Under the pieces are notes generated by a model. It did not search any database and was not told the DNA's origin. It was given only the letters and a program-made list of their open reading frames with translations. A DNA stretch of 64,000 nt, taken from assembly GCF_040954645.1 (NCBI RefSeq), contig NC_092805.1, positions 68,867,186-68,931,185 of the forward strand. Reading direction: 5' to 3'. The translations under genes and the position numbers were made by a program. The stretch comes from Diabrotica undecimpunctata. Lineage: Eukaryota > Arthropoda > Insecta > Coleoptera > Chrysomelidae. How positions within the stretch are numbered: position 1 is the first letter of the stretch; each line of letters begins with the position of its first letter. Positions 34,421 through 45,300 of this stretch are shown piece after piece.

Positions 34421-35586
34421 ACATTCTCGAAATAATGGTTATGTCTGTGGAACGAACATATACTTTTTTCGAGAACATCCATATAGAAGAAATAGAACTA
34501 AATCGAACATGATCTCTTACCAGATGGTTAGTTAGTTGGGGTCAGTGAATCAGTTACAAATAGTCCAATTGTTTAATATAATTAAAAAAGTATGTTAGAA
34601 GAATATTGGTTGGATATTGGAAGAAATTAAAATTATATTATGATTGGAGATTAGTATAAATCAACTTATAATAATTGGATATTGGTATATTAAAAAGAAG
34701 AATAAATATAAATGCTGTTTGCTGGTTTGCTTGGTGGTTTATAAATGCTGGTGAAGAAAAATATATCTTAAATTGGTAGAAGCTGATAATTGGAAAAAGT
34801 AATTTCACAAAAAACAAGGATAACCGAAGTACGAAGACATTCAGTGGTGATTAGAATCTATATAGTGGAAAACAGTTTATTTAGGCATTCAGTGAAAGAA
34901 AGGTACAAAATTTTGTTAATATAATTTAGTTAGTGTCATAACAGTTTCAATTTTGAAGATAGTTTGTTTAAATTTTACATTGTCTATAGAATTTAATTAG
35001 TTTTATAAGAATATCAATTTAACTAAATTATATTAACAAACTTTTGTACCTTTCTTGTGTCTTCGTACTTCGGTTATCCTTGTTTTTTGTGAAATTACTT
35101 TTTCCAATTATCAGCTTCTACCAATTTAAGATATATTTTTCTTCACCAGCATTTATAAACCACCAAGCAAACCAGCAAACAGCATTTATATTTATTCTTC
35201 TTTTTAATATACCAATATCCAATTATTATAAGTTGATTTATACTAATCTCCAATCATAATATAATTTTAATTTCTTCCAATATCCAACCAATATTCTTCT
35301 AAAATACTTTTTTAATTATATTAAATAATTGGACTATTTGTAACTGATTCACTGACCCCAACTAACTTTCATATTTCTTACTAAACTGCCTGACTAAAAA
35401 CTTTCTGACTGACTGACTTACTAAAACTCCCTCTTGAATCCAAATCACGGGTATTTATATCTTTTTGGATGTTCCAGAACCATCTGGTAAGAGATCATGT
35501 TCGATTTAGTTCTATTTCTTCTATATGGATGTTCTCGAAAAAAGTATATGTTCGTTCCACAGACATAACCATTATTTCGAGAATGT
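34421..35586. repeat. 1.2-kb palindrome made of two opposed copies of repeat X
   Basis: The left arm 34421-34932 and right arm 35020-35586 are inverted copies with high identity by eye, with an 87-nt centre. The left arm lacks about 115 bp present in the right arm (near 35370-35485), which removes the TATA box and initiator-like repeats (junction near 34527). The outer ends begin at ACATTCTCGAAATAATGG on both sides. A transcript across it would fold into a hairpin of about 500 bp. Confidence 0.8.
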
Positions 35587-36013
35587 TCGACCGTAAACAA
35601 TGGTCAAATTCTGCATTCTGGAGAATTCGTTAATTTTCTATTGATAATTTTGTTGACATTTAGGCTTTTCAGATCAGAATAAATATTTAAATTAGTAACT
35701 TAACATTCTAATTTAATAAACTACAAATTTTAAACAACTATAACCCCACTTATATTCGTAAAAATTCTTAAAATGACACTTGGAGAGTATGTATAGTTGG
35801 TTGCCTATGCACATGGCTCACTTAAACATATTTACAACATTAAACTACAACTTTTTACAATTATTATATGCTAATTTCTTAAAAATGCCCTCACATAAAT
35901 AATTTTTATAAAATTCTCTAGGATATAACTTATTTAAAATAATCAAATACTTTTTTATATCTAATATTATGTAGTATATAACTTATAAATTAATTTTTTA
36001 AACAATATCATTT
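35020..36013 (-). repeat. Repeat X, minus-strand copy
   Basis: The minus strand reads the same sequence as 20589-21670: TATA box at about 35450-35465 (AAGATATAAATACCC), then GTCAGTCAGTCAG, then the GCTGTTTGCTGG block. Its upstream end meets (TA)n at 36014, as the plus-strand copy meets (TA)n at 20588. No open frame is present. Confidence 0.65.

Positions 36014-36101
<88 letters not shown>
36014..36101. repeat. (TA)n tract
   Basis: Lies between repeat X and the C-terminal codons of a LINE, whose frame it interrupts after RGRPKLRP. Confidence 0.95.
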
Positions 36102-36102
<1 letters not shown>

Positions 36103-36103
36103 A

Positions 36104-38165
36104 TAGGTCTCAGTTTAGGTCTACCTCTGGTTCTTTTACCTGGTGGTATCCATTCCATTATAACTCTTAACGGATTGCTCTTCTCTCTTCTCATTTTGTG
36201 GCCATACCACGTAATTATTTGTGCTTTTATTGCTTTAACTATGTCCTCTTTACCTATCCATTCTTGTTTTTCGTAATTCATCTATTGTCTTGCATCCTCT
36301 TCATTTCCCCTTTTGGTCCCAATATTTTTCTCGTAATCTTCCTCGCAAAAACTTTGAAATACTCTTCTTCTCTTGCTGTGAATGTAAATCTTCTTATCTG
36401 TAAAAATTTTTTTATTTCTATAGAACGCTGTATTCCTCGCTTGAATTCTTCTTTTCTTATCTACACTTTCATTTCTTCTGTTGACCAGTACTCCCAAATA
36501 TTTGAATGTTTCCACCTCTTTGAAACTGTGTTCATCAATTGTCAGTTCTGTGATTTGTGTTTCATTTTTCTTGCTTACGTTCATGTACTTTGTTTTATTT
36601 CCAGTCCTCTCAGTATGGCTTCGTTTTCTGTTTTTTCCATGCTTTTTTCTATGTCTGTTGGTACTATGGTTACATCGTCCGTATATCCTATTATTCGTAC
36701 TGCACTCTTATTTATAGTTCCTGCGTTTGACATCTTTTTTATTATCTTATTTAGTGATAGAATGAATATTACCGTTGAAAGCGCATCTCCTTGTTTTATT
36801 CCATTTTTATTTTTATTGTTTCTCTTCTTTCTCTTGCGGTTTCTATTGTTGCTTGGGAATCTCGCATTGCCATTTCTATCATTCTTATAACGGTATTTGG
36901 TTTATTAGTCTCTTGTAAGTCTTGCACCATTTTTCTTCTGTTTAGTTTGTCAAACGTCTTTTTAAAGTCTATGAAAAGTATATGTGTTTCTCCATCGTAC
37001 TCGTTTGTTTTCTCTATCACTTGTTTTAGCGTCTATCATGGATCTTTCTTCTCTGAGTCCGTGCTGATAATCTTCTATGCTTTGTTCTGTATATATTGTT
37101 AGTTTTTCTGTAATTTTACCAGTCATTACTTTATCTGCTACATTTAGTAAATTATTGCTCGGTAGTTTTTACATATTCTATGTCTCCTTGTTTCTTGTTT
37201 TGCGATTGTCACTATAACTCCCTTCTTCCATTCTTCGGACATTATTTCCTTACTTTATATATTCTGCATCAGTTCATAAATCCTTCGGCATGGGGCCTTC
37301 CCACCGTATTTTCACATATTCCGCCTTCCTACGCTGTTTTTCCGTTTTTAGGTTTGCATATTTTATAGGTATATATACTTTCACTTCTGTATACGTAAAT
37401 TTTTCTTCTTTTTCATATTGTTCTTTGTTCGTTATCGTTTCTCTTTCTTCTTTTATATTCGTTTCTTGATATATTTCTTCGAAATACTTCTGTCATTTTA
37501 TAAGCTGTCCGTTTTCGGTAACCTAGTTTTTAGTATTGGTATTGGTTTTGAGTTGTGTTTTTTACTTTTTTTTTCTATCTAATACATAATTTCTTTTACT
37601 TTTTGATTTTTTTTTTCAATTTAAATAATTTATTTGTCTTTTGCCTTTGGTCTTTGTATTTTTCTCGTTCCTCTTCATTGCTTGTGCTTAACTGTTTTAA
37701 TCTTGTTTTATTCTTTTCTTCCACTGCTAATTTACTTTCTTTGTGTTTCTTGCCTTTCATTCTTCTTTGTTTTTATTTTACATTTTGTAATGACTAGCAT
37801 ATGGTCCAAATCAATATTGTCATTTAGCAATTGTTTGTGTGTCTTTTTAATCAGTACATGGTCTATTTGATTTTCCTTCAGACTTCCTGGTTGCAGCCAT
37901 ATTATTTTGTAGATGACTTTGTGTTTATATCTGGTGCTACTTACGTCCATGTTTAATGCTGCTGCTAAATTACATAGTCTTTCTCCATTATTGTTTGTTG
38001 TGTCAAGTATTGAGTTTTCACCTGCAGCCTCTCTTAAGCAATTTTCTAGTCGTTTTCTTTTAGTGTTTCATAAAACCGTTGTTTTGTTAAGTCATGACTG
38101 TTTTCTGTGGGTGCATAGACATTTATTATGGACAACTTGTTCGGTTTGATATTTACTCTTATGTA
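36104..38165 (-). pseudogene. LINE with endonuclease and reverse transcriptase, broken
   Basis: On the minus strand the endonuclease part (38165 to about 37740) reads NNNGERLCNLAAALNMDVSSTRYKHK, then LKENQIDHVLIKKTHK, with a degraded DLDHMLV in place of SDHxLV. The reverse transcriptase follows: ETHILFIDFKKTFDKLNR (motif A) near 36970, IKQGDALSTVIF near 36790, and GYTDDVTIV (motif C, with Thr for Ala) near 36690. The thumb has TFKYLGVLVNRRNESVDKKRR and ends ITWYGHKMRREKSNPLRVI, PPGKRTRGRPKL near 36115. Many frameshifts are present. The long plus-strand frames in this region (for example 36198-36890) are antisense shadows. The 3' end is cut by (TA)n and repeat X. Confidence 0.8.
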
Positions 38166-38184
38166 TGTAAAACAAGGTATTTCA

Positions 38185-38800
38185 TAATGTTTGGGATGCC
38201 AAAATAGCTATATTGGTCAAACATCACAATGGCTAAAACAACGCATCACACAACATAAAAGTGATTGCCGCTTGAGAAAAAATACTTGCGCAGTGGTTGA
38301 ACACTATGAAAACACTGGTCATATGCTAGACTATAACAAAGCTCACATTTTGGCACAGACTGATAACTACAAAAGTAGATTATTTCTTGAAATGTATTAC
38401 ATTAATAAAAATAAAAACACTTTAAATTATAAAACGGACACTGGACAGTTAAGTAACATATATTGTAACATATTGAACAAAATTTAATAATTTAATAATT
38501 TAACCTTCATAATTCATCAAATAAATATTATTCTTCTAACTTTTTTTTTATTGTTATTTTTATTTTTACATTTGAAATAATTTTAATTTTTCATCGTATA
38601 GCTGTAACGAACGTGCTTAAGACAATTTAATTTTGACATTCAAAATTTCAAATACTTCAATGTCAGTTTTTATTTGCGAAATCTTTTAAATTCTGTAAGT
38701 GTTTTAAAATTTATTTGTACGCCATTTTTTGTAATGTTCAAATTGTTTTTAGTTTACTCCTGAGGAAGCTTTTAAATAAATAGCGAAATATTGAGTAATT
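38185..38800 (+). pseudogene. Penelope-like element 3' end: GIY-YIG nuclease and tail
   Basis: The open frame to 38487 reads GCQNSYIGQTSQWLKQRI, then CAVVEHYENTGHMLDYNKA, then LFLEMYYINKNKNTLNYKTD. This is the GIY-YIG domain of a Penelope-like element with intact YIG; the N-terminal GIY half is lost at the junction with the LINE on the left. The natural stop is at 38485-38487. In the 3' tail near 38760, CTGAGGA and GCGAAATATTG resemble hammerhead core blocks but do not complete a fold. Confidence 0.75.
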
Positions 38801-38891
38801 TAGAAAAAAGAAAGATTTTTATTATAAACCACTATACCCGATAATTTGAACGTATTTATAAATTATTTTTTGGTCGAAATAATCACTTCTA

Positions 38892-39013
<122 letters not shown>

Positions 39014-39059
39014 ACAAATGAAAATGTAGCCATAAAGATGTACACTCTCCTTGCGACTC

Positions 39060-40180
39060 TTTATTTTTATTACCTGTTAGTGATACTGAAATCAGAAATA
39101 TTTTGCATAGATTGAAAAATTCACACTGCACGGATTTTTATTTCTTAAATAAAAAAATAATTGTGGAAACAATCGATATAATTATTGACAAATTAATTAT
39201 ACTTTATAATAATTGTCTTACTGAGGGGATTTTCCCAGATGTTTTAAAAGTAACAAAAGTGCTACCAGTGTTCAAAAAGGGAGCTTTAGATGAAATTGGA
39301 AATTACCGTCCCATCTCAATCATTCCCATTTTCGGCAAAATTTTTGAGAATATTCTACATGTTCGTTTGGTAGAATATCTAAAAAAACACAAAATACTTC
39401 AATGTAATCAATATGGCTCTAGAAAAAAGTGTAGCACTACACTAGCTATACAAGAAATTGTGAGAGATATAGTTGATGGCTTAGAGGAAGCTCATTTTGT
39501 GTCTTTGACATTGTGTGACTTATCCAAAGCTTTTGACTGTGTTTCGCATGAATTACTGTTGGAAAAAATGCATAAATACGATATTAGGGGAAACATTTTT
39601 AATCTATTTAGATCATACCTAACAAATAGAAAACAGGCAGTTTTTCTTAATAACAGCTATTCTGAGTTACACACTGTCGAATATGGTGTACCTCAAGGTT
39701 TGATATTAGGATCCACTTTGTTTCTTATTTATCTGAACGATTTATTTCACTACACTTTTCCTATAAAATGTGTTTGCTTCGCAGATGATACAACTCTCAT
39801 GAATACTAATATTAATCAGAATAATTTAAAAATTAAAATAGATAGTGATACCCAGAAAGCAAAAAACTGGTTTTCACATACTGGGCTAAAGCTAAATGAA
39901 GAGAAAAATCAGAATTTGATTTTAAGTTCTGATTGGAAGTATATCTCAAGAAATAGTGTTAAACTATTAGGAATCTTTCTAGGCAATAATTTGGATTAGA
40001 TTACTTAAGTTCTAGACTTGCTAAAAGTATATTTTTAATACACAACTTAGTTTATATGATTCCTAAAAATACCTTTAGAATGTGCTACTTTGCACTCTTT
40101 CATAGCCATTTACAGTACGGAATAACTGTTTGGAGAGATAGCAAAATTGCTCATTGGGAAAACGGCTGCTAGGGAAAATT
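39060..40180 (+). pseudogene. CR1/Jockey-type LINE reverse transcriptase, lightly damaged
   Basis: The open frame 39103-39999 encodes most of an RT domain. It has GIFPDVLKVTKVLPVFKKG, EIGNYRPISIIPIFGKIFE, motif A LTLCDLSKAFDCVSHELLL, YGVPQGLILGSTLFLIYLN (motif B), and motif C CVCFADDTTLMN with both aspartates. Recognisable RT wording already starts near 39060 ([15 protein letters not shown]). The frame ends at KLLGIFLGNNLD, where a small deletion shifts it. The homology resumes as LSSRLAKSIFLIHNLVYMIP and CYFALFHSHLQYGITVW to about 40150. Both RT metal-binding motifs are intact, so the damage is recent. The endonuclease half is absent. Confidence 0.85.
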
Positions 40181-40249
40181 TAATCATTCGGGAGGGATAT
40201 TGGACAAATACCGGAATACATCCGGCGAATATGAAGTAAAAAAATCATC

Positions 40250-41350
40250 AAGAGAGCTGAAGTGATACTGTTGAACACTCTAAGACACTCACAATATGAT
40301 CCAGAAAACAACACACCTCAACAATACCTGGACACATTAAAACAAAAACAAAGCAAGCAACAACCAGTAATGCGACAATATACTTTTTAAGCGAGCAAAG
40401 AAGGCGTTTTATAGGAAATTGAATTCCGATATAATCGATGATTATAAATCATATCCAAGCCAGGAAGAAATTGATGAGTGTTGGTGAAAATCAACTTTTA
40501 CCGCCATCTACTCATAATACCATGGATGGATGGATTAAGGACACAACGAACAACTGTCAACATTACAATAATATTCCTTCTCGAACTCTTTACGAGAAAT
40601 CTCTTGGACCAGTCGGAGTTCAAAACTTCTGGTTAAAGAAGTATTGGAATGTTCATGAGTGTTTGTCAGTATTGATCAGAAGGATCAACGTAACACCCAA
40701 GATCCAGTCAAGTACCGCCCAATTTTTAGTCTTTCAATGTTGTACAAATTGTTAAAGAAATATATTGTTAAAGATCCTAAAGTCCAAAATGATAAACGCC
40801 GATATGAATTTCAAGCCCAAAAAACCATCAAACATCTTACCAGAGGTTCTTTATTAAACCATCTTCTTTATTATCAATAAGTCCTTGACAGAATGCTTGA
40901 AAATGACAACTACAAGCTATACTAGGACCGCACTGTACTCACAGACCAACCAGTGACACGTATTAGACAGGATCTCATACTAGTTAATAAACTTACTAGG
41001 CAAACAACACTTATTGATGTTTCGATACCTAACACCAATAATTTACGTGTTAAATACAACAAAAAGATCGCCAAGTACAGAGATCTAAAAATACAAATCA
41101 TCCGATAATGGAGAATGGTCAGTACCTAGATACCCAGACAGAACCTATTGTTCTATCTACCACTGTTGTTATTACCAAAAACCTCCCAGAAAACATAAAA
41201 TAGCTGGATATAAATGAAAATCTTTATAAGGCCATGCAGAAAGCTATGCTCTTCGCGACGTCCAGATGTGTACGAAAATTTTTGGGAGATACTCTTGCAT
41301 ACCAAGTCACCTAGGGCTCGATAACACGGAAAGAGTCCCACCAGAGTTCA
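40250..41350 (+). pseudogene. R2-like LINE reverse transcriptase fragments
   Basis: Two parts of one LINE type are visible. Near 40430-40900, GVQNFWLKKYWNVHE and degraded KYRPIFSLSMLYKLL match the RT N-terminal blocks. Near 40920-41330, TRIRQDLILVNKLTRQTTLIDV, VSIPNTNNLRVKYNKKIAKYRD and KAMLFATSRCVRKFLGDT match the C-terminal region, which carries a restriction-like nuclease fold in this group. The whole catalytic centre between them is deleted. Classification near R2/R4 comes from motif memory. Confidence 0.55.
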
Positions 41351-41559
41351 ATCCTTTTGATACCGTAGTTATCTGGGATGAATTTTCCCCTTAAAGGGAG
41401 GGTGGGCCGTATGGCTAAATCTGAATAATATTTGTTCATGCTTTAAAACATACACAATATATAGGACGTATATATTATATAAATATAGGACTTAGAATTA
41501 TAAAGGACATATGTATTTTATAAATTAAATAAACATTACAACATTTAGATAATATTTCT

Positions 41560-41880
41560 CTCCGAAACAAACTCTTCCACAGTATAATAACATTTGACTA
41601 ACAATAAGCTTTTAGTGGATTCTTTAAATGAATATTTATTTATTATTCTTTATTTTTTTGTTCGAAAACGTTTAACAATCTGGTGCTCATATACTTTACT
41701 GACAATTCAAATTTGCTCGATATATGTACAGGTACACTCAACAAGTCGCCACCTCGCGTCAAATAATTGTGAAAACTGGAATTTCTGTCGTACACATGAA
41801 TATTGTCAACATCATACAGTAACATTCTGAAAATATAAATAAATGGGAGATTTAAAATATTATTCTTAATAAATATGGGC
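41560..41880 (-). pseudogene. CR1-like LINE C-terminal end, split by the gypsy insertion
   Basis: The minus strand reads DNIHVYDRNSSFHNYLTRGGDLL, then SVKYMSTRLLNVFE. This is the C-terminal segment of a CR1/Jockey-type LINE protein (YNTRxxxxL type block). It belongs with 48155-48570 on the far side of the gypsy element. The CTTA at 41880-41883 is the target duplication. Confidence 0.7.
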
Positions 41881-41883
41881 TTA

Positions 41884-42243
41884 TGTTACGATAAATATCC
41901 TGGCCCCTAAATATTATGACTAATTCTGTTTTGTTGTAGAAATTTCGGCGGAGGTCTAGAACCAAATTATGGTGAATGAGCCGGTCTGAGCTTCTGGATC
42001 TTTCGATGCGAGACGACGCTGTTCTCGAATATCAGGATTTCATATAAAATTACCGAACTTTGATTGAAGAGGACAGTTAATTCTGAAGACGCGCTCGCGC
42101 GTTTAAATGTTACGCTCGACTATATAAATTATGTATTATTCTTGAAATAAATTAATATAAATTATTGTGCTTTTTAATAAATTAAGATAAGAACCTTTTG
42201 ATAAAGACATTATAAATTAAAGACATAAATAAATTTCACAACA
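41884..42243 (+). repeat. 5' LTR
   Basis: Begins TGTTACGATAAATATCC and ends TTTCACAACA. A TATA box (TATATAA) is at 42121-42127 and AATAAA at 42146-42151. Confidence 0.95.
42121..42127 (+). promoter_or_regulatory. TATA box of the gypsy 5' LTR
   Basis: TATATAA downstream of a GC-richer CGCTCGCGCG patch, about 120 bp before the LTR end. The same motif is at 48028-48034 in the 3' LTR. Confidence 0.6.
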
Positions 42244-42245
42244 AA

Positions 42246-42256
42246 TGGTGTCAGAA
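42246..42256 (+). promoter_or_regulatory. Primer binding site, probably tRNA-Leu
   Basis: TGGTGTCAGAA lies two bases after the LTR end. It is complementary to a tRNA 3' end ...TTCTGACACCA, which fits some tRNA-Leu. The tRNA identity is from memory. Confidence 0.7.
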
Positions 42257-42320
42257 CAGTGGAATACTTAAGATAAATTGCGAAAATAAATTTCAAGTGA
42301 ATATAAAATAAATTGTGAAA

Positions 42321-45300
42321 ATGGCTACGATTTATGAGCTCACAGTGACGAATTTAAGAAGACATCTCGAAGACAGAGAATTAGCTTCTACCGGAAAAAA
42401 GGCTGAGTTAGTCCAACGACTAAAGAACGCTTTGCTAGAAGAAGGTCTAGATCCAGAGACTTATATATTTGAAGATGCTGTCATCTCGTCGATTTCGAAA
42501 TTAGAGAACAAAGTTTCTGGTGACATCGCATCATTGGAGAACAAAGTTTCTGACGATATTTCGAAAGTTTCTTCTGATGTAGCCAAAGTTTCTGGTGATG
42601 TAGCCAAAGTTTCCGGCGACATCGCTTCGTTGGAAGACAAAGTTTCTAACGAGATTTCTTCGCTGGAAAGCAAAGTCTCTGCTAACATCTCTTCGGAAAT
42701 CTCTAAAGTCACTTCTGAGATGTCTGCCCTGGACGATAGAATATCTTCGTTAAAAAACCAAGTTGCTGCCGATATGTTGGCCTTCGAAGAAAATATATGG
42801 AAAGAGATGGAAAAGAAGCTGGAGGAAACAGGGACGGCAGAGAGAGGAAACAATCCAATTACAGTAGAGACAAAAGAAGACGAGACGAAATGTAAGTTGG
42901 AAATACGGCCGAAATTTGAAGGAAGTGGAGGTTCTGTCCATGTGAAAGTCCCAACTTTCGACGGAAAATCGTCATGGAATAACTACATGAAACAGTTCGA
43001 ATCAGCCGCAAGAGCGAATGGATGGTCTGAAAAAGAAAAGGCTGTAAACCTGACTATCGCTCTTCGAGGAGATGCCTTAGATGTGCTTCAGACCATAGCC
43101 GTAGAGGAGACCGATGATTTTGAACAACTGAAGAAGAGGTTAAATATGCGATATGGCCACGAACATTTGGAGCATGTATATCAGTCGCAGCTTAAAAATC
43201 GTAGACAGAAGAAAGATGAGGCTCTTCAAGAATATGAGGTAGATATTGCCAGATTAGTACGATATGCTTATCCAACAGCTCCCGAAGACATGATGGAAAA
43301 ATTGGCCGTTCAAACGTTTATTGATGGTCTTCGTGATCATGAAATGCAGAGAACACTACGATTAGCTCGTCACAAGACGCTGGTTGATGTCTTATCCGCC
43401 GCCCTCGAATACGAGTCAGCTACGCAGGCCTCTGGCGGGTACAGTAAAGTTAGGACTGTAAAAGAGGAAGGAGATGAAGATAAACTTGACCAGCTCGTTA
43501 ATATGATGAAAAGTATTACATGCAAGAAAACGAAGACCATAAAATCAAAAAACTCACCATCAGGAAAACCAGAACGAGTCGGCTTTAGGGGAGCAGCTTC
43601 GACCTGGAACTTTTCCAAAGACCCTCTTATACTAATAGCTTCTTTGAAATGTCGTGAAGATAGTGTATATGTTGATGGAGACATAAATGGTAAAAAGCAT
43701 ACGTTGTTGGTGGATAGCGGAGCGACCAGAACCATTATACGCCCGACAGTTATAAACAGCCGAAAGAAACTGTTACCAACGAGGTTACGACTTCGGACCG
43801 CTACAGGTGAAAATGCCAACATTCATGGAGAAATCCAGGTACAATTGGGAATTGGAGCAGAAAAGTTCGTCCATACTGTTATAGTTGCTGACATCGAAGA
43901 GGATGTTATATTAAGAATGGACGTAATGAATATGCATGGATTCCAATTGGATTTTAAGAATAAGGTAATCAAAGTTGGCAACGAGGAGGTATTTCTTCAT
44001 CCACATAATGACAACACTGTGCAAGCAGCCATTACAGAAGATACAGTCGTGCCTGCGAGAAGCGAAACGATCATAGTAGCGCGACTACAGGGAATTGTAG
44101 ACGAAGGGACACCTGTTATGATGGAGCCTTGGAACCACGACGATGAAGTTGGCCGTGGAATCATAATTGGAAAGGAATTGGTGACTTCGGCTAAAGAAAT
44201 TCCTGTGAGACTTATCAATGTCAACGACTACCCAGTGACCATCAAGAAAGAGACAAAAGTAGGAACTTGTGTACCTGTGACATCCATAATCCGTCAGGCG
44301 ACAACATCTGATAATTCCAACGACAAATTCGGCCAAATGGTTGCAGTTGCAGGACAGTCTGTAAATCAGATGGAGAAAAGGAAATTATGGGAATTTCTTC
44401 GACAGTACCGTGATATTTTCGTACCGAAAGGAGGAAAGACGGGAAGAACTACCGTTGTTAAGCATAAAATTGATACTGGTAATGCTAAGCCAATTCGTCA
44501 AACAGCTCGACGATTACCACAGGCGAAAAGAGAGGAAGCTGAAACGATTGTTCAGGAAATGAAGAAAGACGGGGTGATAGAACCTTCTACGAGCCCATGG
44601 GTCTCTCCGGTGGTCCTGGTTAAGAAGAAAGACGGAACGACGAGGTTCTGTGTGGATTACCGTTTGCTGAACAACGTTACCAAGAAAGATAGTTATCCCC
44701 TGCCTCGGATCGATGACAGATTGGACACATTGGCTGGAAGTAAATTGTTTTCTACTTTGGATTTGAAGTCTGGATACTGGCAGGTAGAAATGGACCCAGT
44801 AGATAAAGAAAAGACAGCCTTCACCACAGGATCTGGGTTGTGGCAATTCAACGTTATGCCATTTGGACTCTGCAATGCTCCTGCAACATTTGAGAGGCTT
44901 ATGGAAAATGTGTTGAGAGGGTTATCTTGGAAAACATGCCTGGTTTATTTAGATGACATAATCGTCTTGGGGGAGACATTCGAAGATCATTTGAGGAATT
45001 TAGAAAACGTTTTTAATCGACTTAAAGCTGCCCAATTGATGTTAAACCCCAAGAAGTGCCAGCTATTTCAAGGTAAAGTCAATTATCTGGGTCATATAGT
45101 CAGTAAAGAAGGAGTGGCCGTGGATAAGGGAAAAATCGATTCCATTAAGGAATGGCCAAAACCAACTGACAAACATCAAGTGAGAAGTTTTCTTGGACTA
45201 TGTACTTACTACCGGAGGTTTATTAAAAAGTTTGCAGATATCGCTAAGCCATTAACGCGACTTACAGAGAAAGCAAGAGAATACCGCTGGGATACAGACT

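Noticed and set aside
36198..36890. 230-codon plus-strand frame with hydrophobic, membrane-like composition
   Set aside because: It is antisense to the LINE reverse transcriptase at 36.1-38.2 kb; antisense of A-rich coding sequence often looks hydrophobic.
38755..38800. Hammerhead at the 3' tail of the Penelope-like fragment
   Set aside because: CTGAGGA, a three-pair stem and GAAA can be placed, but no stem III or stem I could be formed.
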